A DNA stretch of 58,670 nucleotides from Planctomycetota bacterium. GTDB taxonomy: Bacteria > Planctomycetota > Planctomycetia > Planctomycetales > Planctomycetaceae. Below, in pieces: positions 16,686 to 26,720 of the stretch. Made by a program: the position numbers and the translations under genes. The notes below the pieces were generated by a model. The model was not told the DNA's origin. It did no database searches and saw nothing but the letters and a program-made list of their open reading frames with translations. The stretch is from the NCBI GenBank assembly GCA_016872645.1, contig VGZH01000032.1:1-58670 (forward strand). The letters run 5' to 3'. Each line of letters starts with the position of its first letter. The first letter of the stretch is position 1.

Positions 16686-17960
16686 CTAACCGCGTTTGTC
16701 CAACGGTGCGAAGGATCGCATCGTCGGGCCGGTGTAGACTTGCCGGGGACGATTGATTCGGCTCGTCGTGTCCGCGTTTTGCTCGCGCCAGTGAGCAATC
16801 CAGCCGGGCAGTCGGCCGATCGCGAACATGACTGTAAACATGTTCGTGGGAATCCCCATCGCGCGATAAATGATGCCACTATAAAAATCGACGTTGGGGT
16901 ACAGCTTGCGCTCGATGAAGAATTCGTCATGCAGCGCGACTTCTTCGAGCTTCTTGGCAATGTCGAGCAATGGATCATCGATGCCAAGCTGTCCAAGGAT
17001 TTCGTCACAGGTCTTCTTGAGGATCGTGGCCCGCGGATCGAAGTTCTTATAGACGCGATGACCGAAGCCCATCAACTTGAAGCCGCTGTTCTTGTTCTTG
17101 GCCATATCCACGTATTTTTTGTAGTCGGATCCGTCGTTACGAATCTGCTCCAACATTTCGAGCACGCTTTGATTGGCTCCACCGTGCAGCGGTCCCCAGA
17201 GCGCGCAGATTCCGGCCGAGATCGAGGCGTACAAATTCGCCTGGCTGCTGCCAACGATGCGGACGGTCGAGGTGCTGCAATTCTGCTCGTGGTCGGCGTG
17301 CAGAATCAGCAGCTTGTTGAGTGCTCGCACCCAGACGTCGTTGACTTTGTACTCCTCGCACGGGATCGCAAACATCATGCGCAGAAAGTTCGCGCAGTAC
17401 GACAGTTCGTTTTGCGGATAAATCGTCGGCTGACCGATCGACTTCTTGTAGGCGTAGGCCGCGATCGTCTTGGTCTTGGCGAGCAGGCGGATGATGTCTT
17501 GGTCGGGATCGTCGCGATCGACGTTCGGATAAAATGTCGAGAGCGAGGCAACCATTGAGGACAGCACCGCCATTGGGTGCGCGGTCGGCGGAAAGCCTTC
17601 GTAGAACTTCTTCATGTCCTCGTGGATCATGCTGTGCCGCGTCAGCTTCTCGCGAAAGACGCCGAGCTGTTGCGGATTCGGCAGCTCGCCGAAGATCAGC
17701 AGATGCGCGACTTCGACGAACGAGGCGTTCTCGGCCAAATCTGCGATGTCGTAGCCCCGATACCGCAGGATTCCCTTCTCGCCGTCGATGAAACAGATCG
17801 AGCTTTTGCAGGCCCCGGTATTGCCGTAGCCTGAATCCAGCGTGATTGCGCCGCTCTTGGCTCGCAGGGTCGTGATGTCGATACCAACCTCACCCTCGCT
17901 GCCGACGACAACGGGCAGGTCGAATTCTTTCCCATTCAAAATCAACTTCGCGTTGTCCAT
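16686..17960 (-). CDS. gltA: Citrate synthase
   Basis: The 424-residue length and the N-terminal beta domain (KLILNGKEFDLPVVVGSEGEVGIDI) match the hexameric type II enzyme of Gram-negative bacteria. It condenses oxaloacetate and acetyl-CoA to citrate at the entry of the TCA cycle. The catalytic triad is present: H259 in GPLHGGAN, H301 in GFGHRVYKNFDPR, and D358 in NVDFYSG. The ILHADHEQNCSTSTVR motif near residue 220 is also intact. The ATG at 17960 is preceded by GGAAG. It is transcribed away from the ABC-F gene, with 230 bases between the two starts. Confidence 0.96.
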   Translation of the reverse strand: MDNAKLILNGKEFDLPVVVGSEGEVGIDITTLRAKSGAITLDSGYGNTGACKSSICFIDGEKGILRYRGYDIADLAENASFVEVAHLLIFGELPNPQQLGVFREKLTRHSMIHEDMKKFYEGFPPTAHPMAVLSSMVASLSTFYPNVDRDDPDQDIIRLLAKTKTIAAYAYKKSIGQPTIYPQNELSYCANFLRMMFAIPCEEYKVNDVWVRALNKLLILHADHEQNCSTSTVRIVGSSQANLYASISAGICALWGPLHGGANQSVLEMLEQIRNDGSDYKKYVDMAKNKNSGFKLMGFGHRVYKNFDPRATILKKTCDEILGQLGIDDPLLDIAKKLEEVALHDEFFIERKLYPNVDFYSGIIYRAMGIPTNMFTVMFAIGRLPGWIAHWREQNADTTSRINRPRQVYTGPTMRSFAPLDKRG

Positions 17961-18190
17961 GAGTCTTCCGAATTCTTTCTCTTTAGGCCAATCCTGCGAG
18001 CGGGGCGGGGGGGATGGGCGGAATGGTTTCGATCAGGCGCATTGTGGTGGCCCGGACGTGATTTTTCCAACCCGCACCACGGATGAATTCGCTGACGGAC
18101 TGCAGGGGTGCCGAGCCCGAATCCACATCGGGGCAAAGCTCCGTTACAGTCCCGCACTTTCCAATCTTTCCTGGCGAGGGTTCGCGGCCG

Positions 18191-19975
18191 ATGGCAGTGT
18201 TGATGCAGATTCTGAAGGCGTGCAAGAGCTACGGCGAGCAAGTGCTGCTGGACAATGCCGAAGCCACGCTCTCCGACGATGTGAAGGTTGGCTTCGTCGG
18301 TCGCAACGGAGCGGGAAAGAGCACGCTGCTCCGCGTCCTGCTGGGGGAAGAGGAACTCGACAGCGGCGAAGTGACTCGGCATCCCAACCTGAAAATCGGC
18401 TACCTGCGACAGCACGATCCGTTTCTGCCGGGTGAATCGGCTCACGACTTCTTGATCCGTGACAGCGGCCAGCCTGAATGGAAGTGCGGCGAAGTCGCCG
18501 GTGAATTCGAACTGAAAGGGGACTACCTCGAAGGCCCGGTCTCACGCCTGTCTGGTGGGTGGCAGACGCGCGTCAAACTGGCGGCACTGCTGCTGCACGA
18601 GCCGAACCTGCTGCTGCTCGACGAGCCGACCAACTTCCTCGACTTGCGCACGCAGATCCTGCTCGAACACTTTCTGCGGCACTTCAAAGAGGCCTGTCTG
18701 ATCGTCTCGCACGACCGGGCGTTTCTGAATGCGACCTGCGATCACACGCTCGACCTGTCGCGCGGAAAGCTGACGATGTATCCCGGCAAGATCGATGCCT
18801 TCTTGACTTACCAGAAGGAACAGAACGAACACTTGCTCCGCTCGAATGCGGCGATCCAGGCCAAGCGTCGCGATCTGGAAACGTTCATCGCCAAAAACAA
18901 AGCGCGCGCCAGCACCGCCACGCAGGCTCGGTCTAAATCCAAGCAGCTTGAACGACTGGAGCTCTCCGATATCGCCTCGGAGGAGCCGACGGCCTACATC
19001 CTTGCCCCGGTTGTCGAACCACGACAAGGCCCCGCCGTGCGGTGCAAAGATTTGACGATCGGATATCCCGAACGCCAGGTCGCCAGCGGCATCGACGTCG
19101 AGATCGATCACGGATCGCGAGCGGTCATCGTCGGTGACAATGGCCAAGGAAAGACGACGTTCCTGCGAACGGTCGTCGATTCGCTCAAGCCGCTGGCCGG
19201 CGAAGTGAAGTGGGGATTCGGATGCTCTATCGGAGTCTATGCCCAGCACGTCTACACCAGCCTGCCAGAAAAGGACACCGTGCTGGAGTACCTTCAGTAC
19301 CACGCCATGTTCGGAACAACGACTCAAAAGATTCTGAACGTCGCCGGAGCAATGCTCTTCCGCGGTGATGCCGTTCAAAAACGAATCGCGATTCTGTCGG
19401 GAGGTGAGCGCGCGCGAGTCTGTCTCGCGGGGTTGTTGCTGTCGCAGTACAACGTGCTGGTTCTTGACGAGCCGGGCAATCATCTCGACGTCGACACGGT
19501 CGAGGCGCTCGCACAAGCGCTGATCGATTACAAAGGGACAGTGATCTTCACGACGCACGATCGGCATTTCATGAAGCGGGTCGCCACCTGCGTCATCGAA
19601 GTCCGCGACGGCCGAGTCACCAACTATGGCGGTGGCTACGATGCCTACCTCTATGCCGTCAACAAAGAGATCGACGATGGCGAGCGCGAACTGGCAACAC
19701 GGCTCAGCAAAGCCCCACTGGCAGCTCGTAATGCCCCAGCCACTCGCGCGCCTCGCCGCGATGATCGGGCGATTCGCAAAGAAATTGCCACTCTTGAAAA
19801 AGTCATCGCACGCTTCGACGACCTGAAGAAGAAAGCCAACAGCCAACTTTTGCAAACGTGCGACGCCGCCGAGTCTCTCCGCCTGCACAACGAAGTAACC
19901 AACCTGACTTCGCAGCTCGAAGAGGCTGAAGAGCGATGGTGCCAGCTACAGGCCGAAATGGAAGAGTCCGGGTGA
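18191..19975 (+). CDS. ABC-F family ATPase (Uup-like)
   Basis: The 595-residue soluble protein has two ATP-binding cassettes and no membrane segment, the ABC-F layout. The first cassette has Walker A GRNGAGKST (37-45), signature LSGGWQTR and Walker B LLLLDEPTNFLD. The second has GDNGQGKTT, LSGGERAR and VLVLDEPGNHLD. A linker rich in Arg/Lys/Gln (IQAKRRDLETFIAKNKARAS) joins them, as in ribosome-acting ABC-F factors. A C-terminal helical segment (REIATLEKVIARF-like, then SQLEEAEERW) resembles the Uup coiled coil. ABC-F proteins act on stalled or E-site-empty ribosomes. I started at 18191, the first ATG compatible with a normal N-terminus; another Met four codons later is possible. Confidence 0.88.
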   Translation: MAVLMQILKACKSYGEQVLLDNAEATLSDDVKVGFVGRNGAGKSTLLRVLLGEEELDSGEVTRHPNLKIGYLRQHDPFLPGESAHDFLIRDSGQPEWKCGEVAGEFELKGDYLEGPVSRLSGGWQTRVKLAALLLHEPNLLLLDEPTNFLDLRTQILLEHFLRHFKEACLIVSHDRAFLNATCDHTLDLSRGKLTMYPGKIDAFLTYQKEQNEHLLRSNAAIQAKRRDLETFIAKNKARASTATQARSKSKQLERLELSDIASEEPTAYILAPVVEPRQGPAVRCKDLTIGYPERQVASGIDVEIDHGSRAVIVGDNGQGKTTFLRTVVDSLKPLAGEVKWGFGCSIGVYAQHVYTSLPEKDTVLEYLQYHAMFGTTTQKILNVAGAMLFRGDAVQKRIAILSGGERARVCLAGLLLSQYNVLVLDEPGNHLDVDTVEALAQALIDYKGTVIFTTHDRHFMKRVATCVIEVRDGRVTNYGGGYDAYLYAVNKEIDDGERELATRLSKAPLAARNAPATRAPRRDDRAIRKEIATLEKVIARFDDLKKKANSQLLQTCDAAESLRLHNEVTNLTSQLEEAEERWCQLQAEMEESG

Positions 19976-20569
19976 CCAACCAGTTCCGCTTCTGCGGCTC
20001 ATTGAGCACATCGGCCAACTCCACACATGCGCCACGAGCATTCATGACGACACCAAATTGAACTCTTTGCTGCGGCGTGGTTGTTGGACAGCATGCCACT
20101 CGTCTCAAAGGCCAGACTCCTTCTTGGCAAGAGATTCTGTCCCACGGATCTGTCCCCTCAACAACCCTGTGCGACCAAATCCAGCTGCCCAGCGCCACCA
20201 TTTTCAACCGTCGTCAACATCTTCAATCATGTTCCCGAAAGACTGACATCCCGTTACCGGGAATCTGCGACTCTCAAGGCCGCCGCGCTCAACGGCGAGA
20301 CAAATCAGGCCGTGGCATCTCTTGAGAAACCTCTGAACTTTGACAAGCAACTGTTGCTTTCGCCGTGTCGCTCGTGCTCTATTAAGCCTCGAAAAAGAGT
20401 GCGTATCATATTGCGGCAAATAACCCTGAACTCAGGAACACATCTGATCGTTCTATGTGGTGGGATGTTACTGACATCGATCAGTGCCACAGGGGGCTTC
20501 GTCGCCGTGTCACCGAGACCGTGACATTAAGGCGACCTCCCATCACAACCTGAAACCGCGAGTGCTCCA
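19976..20569. other. Intergenic stretch of 594 bases with no identified gene
   Basis: No frame on either strand looks like a normal protein start to finish. On the minus strand a frame of about 130 codons (19803-20207) contains somewhat protein-like text (VVMNARGACVELADVLNEPQKRNW) but overlaps the ABC-F 3' end and has no recognisable family. A TTGACA at 20340-20345 lacks a matching -10. The region may be a decayed insertion or a long leader for the downstream DUF1553 gene. Confidence 0.35.
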
Positions 20570-23479
20570 ATGCCAGTTCGCTTTCCACATCGGCAGCTTG
20601 TTACGCCCTGGACCGCGCTGTCATTCGCGATCATCGGACTGTTGGTCTCGACCGATCGGGTTGGAGCCGCCGACGCGCCGGAATTTCTGCGAGGTCTGAA
20701 TCTCAACGGCCCGCCAGTCGCGATTGACGGACATCCGTGGGAGGGAAGTGACTCGAACAATTACGTCTGCAAAGACAAGGCATTCGAGAATCAGAAGGTG
20801 CCACTGGTGCCTGCCACCGACCCAGTGCGGGCGAAGATGATCCGCTCCAGCCGTTGGGGCGGGAATCGAATCGAGCTGACCAATCTGCCCAACGGAACCT
20901 GCACTCTGTTCTTGTACGTATGGGAGGACAATGAACCTGAGACGTACAACATCGCGGTCAACGGCCGCGATGTGCTGCGGCGGTACACCAGCGGAACGGC
21001 CGGGCACTGGGAAAAGCTGGGGCCGTGGACGGTCGAGGTGACGAAGGGGTCGATCGTGTTGACCAGCCAAGGAGGCGCGGCAAATTTTTCGGGCGTCGAG
21101 ATTTGGAGCGGGCGGTATGACGGTTCCGATCTCGGTTCGTTTAAACCCGACGATCTGGCCTTCTTTGAGAATCGCATTCGGCCGTTGCTGGTGAAGCACT
21201 GCTACGAGTGTCACAGCGCGGAAGCTAAGGAGCTGCAAGGCGAATTGCTGCTCGATTCGCGCCCCACGACACGGCGCGGCGGAGCCAAAGGCCCGGCCGT
21301 TGTGCCCGGCAATCTCGATCGCAGCCTGTTGATCGAGGCGGTGCGTTACAAGAACGAAGCGATGCAGATGCCACCCGACGGCAAGCTGACGGCGGCGGAG
21401 ATTGCGGACCTCGAGCAGTGGGTGAAAATCGGCGCCCCCGACCCGCGCGCCACAGCGACGAAGTCGGCCGGCAAGCTGATTGATGTTGCGGCGGCGCGGC
21501 AGTTCTGGTCGCTGCGGCCGATCGCGAATCCGCCGATCCCGGCGGTAAAGAACCACAGCTGGCCAGCCGGTGACATCGACCGGTTCATTCTCGCCAAACT
21601 GGAGGAGCAAGGCTTGTCGCTCGCTGCGGATGCCGACAAGCGGACGCTGCTCCGCCGCGCGACGTTCGATCTCACCGGGCTGCCGCCGACGCCCGAAGAG
21701 ATCGGCTCGTTTCTTCGCGATGAATCGCCGCGAGCGTTTGAGCTGGTCGTGAATCGATTGCTCGATTCGCCGCGCTACGGAGAGCGGTGGGGGCGACATT
21801 GGCTGGACGTTGCACGCTACGCGGACACGGCGGGAGACAACTCGGATTATCCCATTCCGCAGATGTTCCGTTATCGCGACTGGGTGATCGCGGCGTTCAA
21901 CCGCGATCTGCCGTACGACGAATTCGTGCGCGATCAACTTGCCGGCGACCTGCGCGGCGGAGCGACGGACGAAGAGAGATTTCAGCGGATCATCGCCACC
22001 GGGTACATCGCCAACGCGCGGCGGTTCGGCTCGCGCGTCGACGACTATCCGCAGCATTTGACGATCGAAGACACGCTCGACAATCTCGGACGCAGCTTTC
22101 TGGGCATGACGCTCAGTTGCGCCCGCTGCCACGATCACAAGTTTGATCCGATCACCACGCGGGATTACTACGGCCTGTACGGCATCTTTCACAGCACGCG
22201 ATATCCGTGGCCCGGCATCGAACTCGACAAGCGGCAGCGAGATTTCGTCCCGCTTGTTCCCCCCAGTCAACTCGCGCAATCGGAACAGCGACTTGCCGAG
22301 TGGAAGCAGGAACACAAGCGGCTCGATGAGATCGTCACGAAGCTCAAGAAGTCGCAAAAGAATGCTTCCGACGCCGAGAAGAATGCGTTGGATGAAAAGG
22401 TCAAGCGAGCCGAGAAAGCAGTCGCCGACTTTCAGGCTAGTCCCCTACCCTTCGAGACAGCCTACGCGGTCGCTGATGCGCAGACGGTTGAAGATGTCGC
22501 CGTTCAACTGAAGGGAGACCCGACGCGCGAAGGCGAGATTGTTCGACGCCACTTTCTGACTGTCTTGGGCGGAAGCGAAGTGCCGGAGGGCAGTCCGTCG
22601 AGCGGACGTGAACAACTTGCTGAGTGGATTCTCGCGGACGACAACCCGCTGACAGCGCGTGTCATGGCCAATCGCATCTGGCAGCATCATTTCGGTCGAG
22701 GTCTCGTGCCGACACCCAACGATTTCGGCGCCAAGGGCCAGGCTGCTTCGCACCCGGAACTGCTCGATCATCTCGCGACGGTGTTTCGCGATGGCGGTTG
22801 GTCGATCAAGGCGATGCATCGGCGGATCATGCTCTCGCGTACGTACCGCCTGGCCGCGATTCGCGACGCTCGTGTCGTGGCAGAGGATCCAGCGAACGTC
22901 TGGCTCGCCGGATATCCGCGCCGGCGGCTCGATGCCGAATCGATTCGCGATGGGCTGCTCATGCTGGGAGGGAATCTCGACCTCACGCCGGCGGGGCCAC
23001 ATCCGTTTCCCGCGCAGCACACCTGGAACTTCACGCAACACAACGCGTTCAAAGCGGTGTATGAAAGCAATCGTCGCAGCGTTTACTTGATGACGCAGCG
23101 GATCCAGCGGCACCCGTTCCTCGCGATCTTCGACGGAGCCGACCCATCGACCAGCACCCCGGCGCGTTCCACAAGCACCACGCCGTTGCAAGCACTGTAT
23201 TTGCTCAACGATCCGTTCGTGCATCAGCAGTCGAAGCTGATCGCAGCGCGGATCATGTCCCAAGCTGTCGATGACGGCGTTCGCGGGCAAGCGGCCTACG
23301 AATGGTTATTCGCGCGACCGGCGGTCCACGAGGAACTCGCCGCCGCCAAAAAGTTTTTGACCGATGCCAAGGTCCTGCTGCGGGACGAAGGCCGCTCGTC
23401 CGATCAAGTGGAGAACGAAACATGGCAGGCGTACATCCGTTCGTTGTTGAGGCTGAATGAGTTCGTGTACCTCGATTAA
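20570..23479 (+). CDS. Planctomycete cytochrome c / DUF1549 / DUF1553 protein with malectin-like N-terminus (copy 2)
   Basis: The 969-residue protein begins with a signal peptide (WTALSFAIIGLLVSTDRVGA). It differs from copy 1 by an added N-terminal beta-sandwich of about 150 residues (FLRGLNLNGPPVAIDGHPWEG, then GTCTLFLYVWEDNEPETYNIAVNG) that resembles malectin-type carbohydrate-binding domains. The PSCyt1 domain with haem motif CYECH follows near residue 213, then DUF1549 (FDLTGLPPTPEEIGSFL, RYGERWGRHWLDVARYADT), a CARCHDH motif, and DUF1553 (MANRIWQHHFGRGLVPTPNDFG). A helical, Lys-rich insert near residue 580-620 separates the last two. It is followed by a DUF1501 gene 86 bases later on the same strand. 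Confidence 0.92.
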   Translation: MPVRFPHRQLVTPWTALSFAIIGLLVSTDRVGAADAPEFLRGLNLNGPPVAIDGHPWEGSDSNNYVCKDKAFENQKVPLVPATDPVRAKMIRSSRWGGNRIELTNLPNGTCTLFLYVWEDNEPETYNIAVNGRDVLRRYTSGTAGHWEKLGPWTVEVTKGSIVLTSQGGAANFSGVEIWSGRYDGSDLGSFKPDDLAFFENRIRPLLVKHCYECHSAEAKELQGELLLDSRPTTRRGGAKGPAVVPGNLDRSLLIEAVRYKNEAMQMPPDGKLTAAEIADLEQWVKIGAPDPRATATKSAGKLIDVAAARQFWSLRPIANPPIPAVKNHSWPAGDIDRFILAKLEEQGLSLAADADKRTLLRRATFDLTGLPPTPEEIGSFLRDESPRAFELVVNRLLDSPRYGERWGRHWLDVARYADTAGDNSDYPIPQMFRYRDWVIAAFNRDLPYDEFVRDQLAGDLRGGATDEERFQRIIATGYIANARRFGSRVDDYPQHLTIEDTLDNLGRSFLGMTLSCARCHDHKFDPITTRDYYGLYGIFHSTRYPWPGIELDKRQRDFVPLVPPSQLAQSEQRLAEWKQEHKRLDEIVTKLKKSQKNASDAEKNALDEKVKRAEKAVADFQASPLPFETAYAVADAQTVEDVAVQLKGDPTREGEIVRRHFLTVLGGSEVPEGSPSSGREQLAEWILADDNPLTARVMANRIWQHHFGRGLVPTPNDFGAKGQAASHPELLDHLATVFRDGGWSIKAMHRRIMLSRTYRLAAIRDARVVAEDPANVWLAGYPRRRLDAESIRDGLLMLGGNLDLTPAGPHPFPAQHTWNFTQHNAFKAVYESNRRSVYLMTQRIQRHPFLAIFDGADPSTSTPARSTSTTPLQALYLLNDPFVHQQSKLIAARIMSQAVDDGVRGQAAYEWLFARPAVHEELAAAKKFLTDAKVLLRDEGRSSDQVENETWQAYIRSLLRLNEFVYLD

Positions 23480-23565
23480 AGTCTCTCGGAGCCTCGGTAG
23501 TGAAATTCGGATTGGAAATGTCGAGGCACGGAGCTGACAGGGACCGTGAACCAGGAAAGTGGATT

Positions 23566-24954
23566 ATGACGGCATCGACTCTGACGACACGACGCGAGCT
23601 GTTGCGATCGTTTGCAGGTGGATCGTTGCTGATGCCGGGGCTGCTTTCCGAGTTGCTGGCTGATGGGTCGCTTGTCGGATCCGATCCGCTGGCTCCCCGT
23701 CCCTCGCATTTTCCGGCGAAGGCGAAGCAGGTGATCTTCGTCTTTTCCAATGGCGGCGTTTCGCACATGGACACGTTCGATCATAAGCCGGAACTCGAAA
23801 AGGCCGACGGCAAGAAGACGGGCGCGGGTGGTGGGCTTTCTAATCAGCAGCGAGTCCTGCTCAGGCCGTTGTGGAAATTTCGCCCCGGGGGACAGTGCGG
23901 CACGCTCGTCAGCGATCTGTTCCCGCACCTCCGCGAATGCATGGACGACATCGCCGTTATCCGCTCGATGAATGGCAACGACAACGAGCATTACAACGCG
24001 ACTCTGGGCATGCACACCGGATCGTTTTTCTTTTCGCGGCCCAGCATCGGCTCGTGGGTCAGTTACGGGCTGGGGACCATGAACAACAACCTGCCGTCCT
24101 TCATCGCGCTCGCGCCGCAGATGCCGTATGCCGGCACGCAGATTTTCAACAACGATTTTCTTCCCGCGTATCATCAAGGGGTGCGCGTTGTCGGCGGCCC
24201 GGAGCCGATCGCAAATCTCGATCGCCGTTCCAAGCAGCGCGGGTTGCAGGAACTGGAACTCGGCCTTGCGGACGTACTCAACAACCGGCATCTCAATTCG
24301 CGCGTCGCCGACACGGACCTCTCCGCCCGCATTCGGAGTTTCGAGACCGCCTTTCGCATGCAAGCCGACGCTCCCGAAGCGTTCGACATCGACCAGGAGA
24401 ACGACGACACGCTCGCGATGTACGGTCTGCAACGAGGACAAAGCGAGGGCTTCGGTTGGCAGTGTCTGGTCGCTCGGCGACTGGCCGAACGGGGCGTGCG
24501 ATTCATCGAACTCGTGGACGGCAGCAGCAGCGACAACTGGGACCAGCACGGCGACATGGCTGAACATGCCATCCATGCCAGGCAAATCGATCAACCGCTG
24601 GCCGGCCTGCTCCGCGACCTGAAGTCGCGCGGGATGCTCGACCAAACGCTCGTGGTCTGGACGACCGAATTCGGCCGCACCCCCGGTGTGGACGGCGCGA
24701 AAGGCCGCGGACATCACAGCGCCTGTTTCTCGTCTTGGCTGGCCGGGGCCGGCGTCAAAGGGGGCATCGCCCACGGCACCACCGACGAGATTGGAGCCAC
24801 CGTCGCGACAGACAGAGTCCACGTCCACGATTTCCACGCCACCATCCTGCATTTAATGGGCCTGGATCACACGCGCTTAACCTACCGCCACGCCGGCCGC
24901 GACTTCCGCCTGACCGACGTGCATGGCCATGTCGTTCGCGAAGTGCTGGCTTGA
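23566..24954 (+). CDS. DUF1501 family protein with Tat-type signal (copy 2)
   Basis: The ATG at 23566 follows AGGAAAG and gives 462 residues starting with TTRRELLRSFAGGSLLMPGLL, a twin-arginine-type signal. DUF1501 landmarks are VIFVFSNGGVSHMDTFDHKPEL, DIAVIRSMNGNDNEHYNATLGMH, GWQCLVARRLAERGVRFIEL and WTTEFGRTPGVDG-(x)-GRGHHSACFSSWLAGAGVKGG. It forms an operon with the DUF1553 gene before it and with the esterase gene after it (17 bases). Presumably exported in folded form. No biochemical activity is known for the family. Confidence 0.9.
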   Translation: MTASTLTTRRELLRSFAGGSLLMPGLLSELLADGSLVGSDPLAPRPSHFPAKAKQVIFVFSNGGVSHMDTFDHKPELEKADGKKTGAGGGLSNQQRVLLRPLWKFRPGGQCGTLVSDLFPHLRECMDDIAVIRSMNGNDNEHYNATLGMHTGSFFFSRPSIGSWVSYGLGTMNNNLPSFIALAPQMPYAGTQIFNNDFLPAYHQGVRVVGGPEPIANLDRRSKQRGLQELELGLADVLNNRHLNSRVADTDLSARIRSFETAFRMQADAPEAFDIDQENDDTLAMYGLQRGQSEGFGWQCLVARRLAERGVRFIELVDGSSSDNWDQHGDMAEHAIHARQIDQPLAGLLRDLKSRGMLDQTLVVWTTEFGRTPGVDGAKGRGHHSACFSSWLAGAGVKGGIAHGTTDEIGATVATDRVHVHDFHATILHLMGLDHTRLTYRHAGRDFRLTDVHGHVVREVLA

Positions 24955-24971
24955 ACGAAGGAGACCAATTC

Positions 24972-25787
24972 GTGCGAACGTTGATGGTGATGTTTTTCTC
25001 GCTGTTCGTCGCCCAGAGTGCCGGCTGGTTGGTGGCCGCCGAACCAACTCGAATGAATTGGACGATTGAGGGTGTGAAACGGGAGGCCGACGTTTTCGCG
25101 CCGAGCAAACTGTCGAGCGAACCTCCGCCGCTGGTGTTTGGCTTTCATGGGCATGGCGGGAACATGCGGAATGCGGCTCGCAGTTTTCGGCTGCATGAAC
25201 TGTGGCCGGAAGCGGTTGTTGTCTACATGCAGGGGCTAAATACCCCAGGGCGTCTGACGGATCCCGAAGGGAAGAAGCCGGGTTGGCAAAGCACCGTCGG
25301 GGACCAGAGCGATCGCGATCTGAAATTCTTCGACGCCGTGCTGGTCTCCATGAAAGAAAAACACAAGATTGACGAGCGCCGCGTGTACTCGACCGGACAC
25401 TCGAACGGCGGCGGCTTCACCTATTTGTTGTGGGCCGCTCGCGGAGAGGTCTTCGCGGCAGTCGCACCTTCGGCGGCGGTCGGAGGGCGATTGCTAGGAG
25501 ACCTCAAGCCCAAACCGGTCCTGCACGTCGCGGCGGAAAACGACGAACTCGTGAAGTTCTCCTGGCAGCAAGCGATGATCACGCGCCTGCGAACGCTCAA
25601 TGGCTGCGGAGAGGGAACCGCCTGGGACAAAAACTGCACCTTGTATCCCTCGAAGGATGGCAATCCCGTTGTGACGATGATCCATCCCGGAACGCACAAG
25701 TACCCACAGGAAGCTCCGCCGCTGATCGTGAAGTTCTTCAAAGAACATCGTCGACCCACCGATACCCCCAGGAAGTCGCCTTCGTAG
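24972..25787 (+). CDS. Secreted PHB-depolymerase-like alpha/beta hydrolase
   Basis: A GTG at 24972, eight bases after AAGGAG, starts a 271-residue protein with a signal peptide ending near AAEP. The esterase D/PHB-depolymerase (LpqC-type) fold is shown by HGHGG (residues 59-63, oxyanion region), the nucleophile elbow GHSNG with S144, D191 in AAENDELV and H242 in HPGTHKYP. Proteins of this family cleave ester bonds such as feruloyl, acetyl-xylan or polyhydroxybutyrate; the substrate is not evident. It follows the DUF1501 gene by 17 bases in the same operon, which suggests a place in extracellular polymer breakdown. The frame is open further upstream, but that part overlaps DUF1501 and is rejected. 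Confidence 0.85.
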   Translation: MRTLMVMFFSLFVAQSAGWLVAAEPTRMNWTIEGVKREADVFAPSKLSSEPPPLVFGFHGHGGNMRNAARSFRLHELWPEAVVVYMQGLNTPGRLTDPEGKKPGWQSTVGDQSDRDLKFFDAVLVSMKEKHKIDERRVYSTGHSNGGGFTYLLWAARGEVFAAVAPSAAVGGRLLGDLKPKPVLHVAAENDELVKFSWQQAMITRLRTLNGCGEGTAWDKNCTLYPSKDGNPVVTMIHPGTHKYPQEAPPLIVKFFKEHRRPTDTPRKSPS

Positions 25788-25891
25788 CCGCGAGTTCCTT
25801 CGTTGCTGATCGGTCGGCGCGTGAGTACGACCAACACTTATTTGGCAACGCTCATGGTGTCTGCTACGGTCGGGGTGAGAAAGGACTTCCA

Positions 25892-26647
25892 ATGCCGCTC
25901 ATTGATCACCCGTCGGGAAACTATCGTTTTCTGCCAGGCATCGCGCCGTACTCGTGCGGTGTCGTTTCCAGTCCCGGCTTCGAGATTGTGCATGTCACAC
26001 TGCAGCGGCCCGTCGCTTATCACGAAGGGTTCGAGACACTCGCCGCATTTCTCGCCGCGGAAGGCCGTCCAAAGACCGCGCTCTGCGCGATTGAACTGCG
26101 GTCACCACGGCCGTTCAGCTTTTCAGGCTTCGCCGAATTCAATGCCGGGTACGCCGCGATCCTGCAACGCTGGGGCGTCTTCGTCGATGGAGTCAATCCG
26201 GTCGCCCGGACGAATGTCGCTCCGGTCATCAACCCGCCCGCCGAGCCAGTGCTTTCCGGCTTCTCATTCGCGCGGCCGTGTTGCGGCAATTCGCTGCCGA
26301 CGTTCGTGGTCGCGGGCGCCGGAGAACTTCCGGAGGGAATCCTGTCGCGGGAGGGAATCGTGGCTCTCGGCGACACTTCGCCCGCAGGTCTGGCGATCAA
26401 AGCTCGATTCGTGATGGACTTGATGGAGACTCGCCTGCAAGGACTCGGCGCGAACTGGGCACAGGTCAGCACCGTTAATGTTTACACGGCGCATTCACTG
26501 ACGCCATTGTTGCCGGAAATCCTTCTTGGCCGTATTGGTCCCGCGAGCATGCACGGCAGCACCTGGCACTTCAGCCGACCGCCGATCGCTGAGATCGAGT
26601 ACGAAATGGACGTGCGCGGAACACGCACTGAACTCCGCCATGATTGA
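25892..26647 (+). CDS. RidA/YjgF-like protein (possible aminomuconate-deaminase type)
   Basis: The ATG at 25892 is six bases after AAAGGA and gives 251 residues without a signal peptide. The C-terminal part (LGANWAQVSTVNVYTAHSL) reads like the RidA/YjgF fold, and the overall sequence (NYRFLPGIAPYSCGVVSSPGFEIVHVTL) resembles, from memory, the CnbZ 2-aminomuconate-deaminase type. RidA proteins hydrolyse reactive enamines or imines in the cytoplasm. At 251 residues it is about twice the length of a single RidA domain, so it may contain two copies of the fold or an added N-terminal domain. The upstream open frame from 25430 overlaps the esterase and is rejected. Confidence 0.55.
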   Translation: MPLIDHPSGNYRFLPGIAPYSCGVVSSPGFEIVHVTLQRPVAYHEGFETLAAFLAAEGRPKTALCAIELRSPRPFSFSGFAEFNAGYAAILQRWGVFVDGVNPVARTNVAPVINPPAEPVLSGFSFARPCCGNSLPTFVVAGAGELPEGILSREGIVALGDTSPAGLAIKARFVMDLMETRLQGLGANWAQVSTVNVYTAHSLTPLLPEILLGRIGPASMHGSTWHFSRPPIAEIEYEMDVRGTRTELRHD

Positions 26648-26720
26648 GCGGCTGCAAGCTTCGGCCAAGAGTGTGAGTGTGGGTGCTTGAGGGAGCGGAA
26701 ACTCGACGCCGATGGCTGGA

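Noticed and set aside
20340-20345. TTGACA resembling a -35 box upstream of DUF1553 copy 2
   Set aside because: No acceptable -10 hexamer at 16-19 bases downstream.
20621-22357. 578-codon minus-strand frame opposite DUF1553 copy 2
   Set aside because: Arg/Glu-rich antisense shadow without motifs.
23476-24852. 458-codon minus-strand frame opposite DUF1501 copy 2
   Set aside because: Antisense shadow; no signal peptide or domain, while the plus strand has DUF1501 landmarks.
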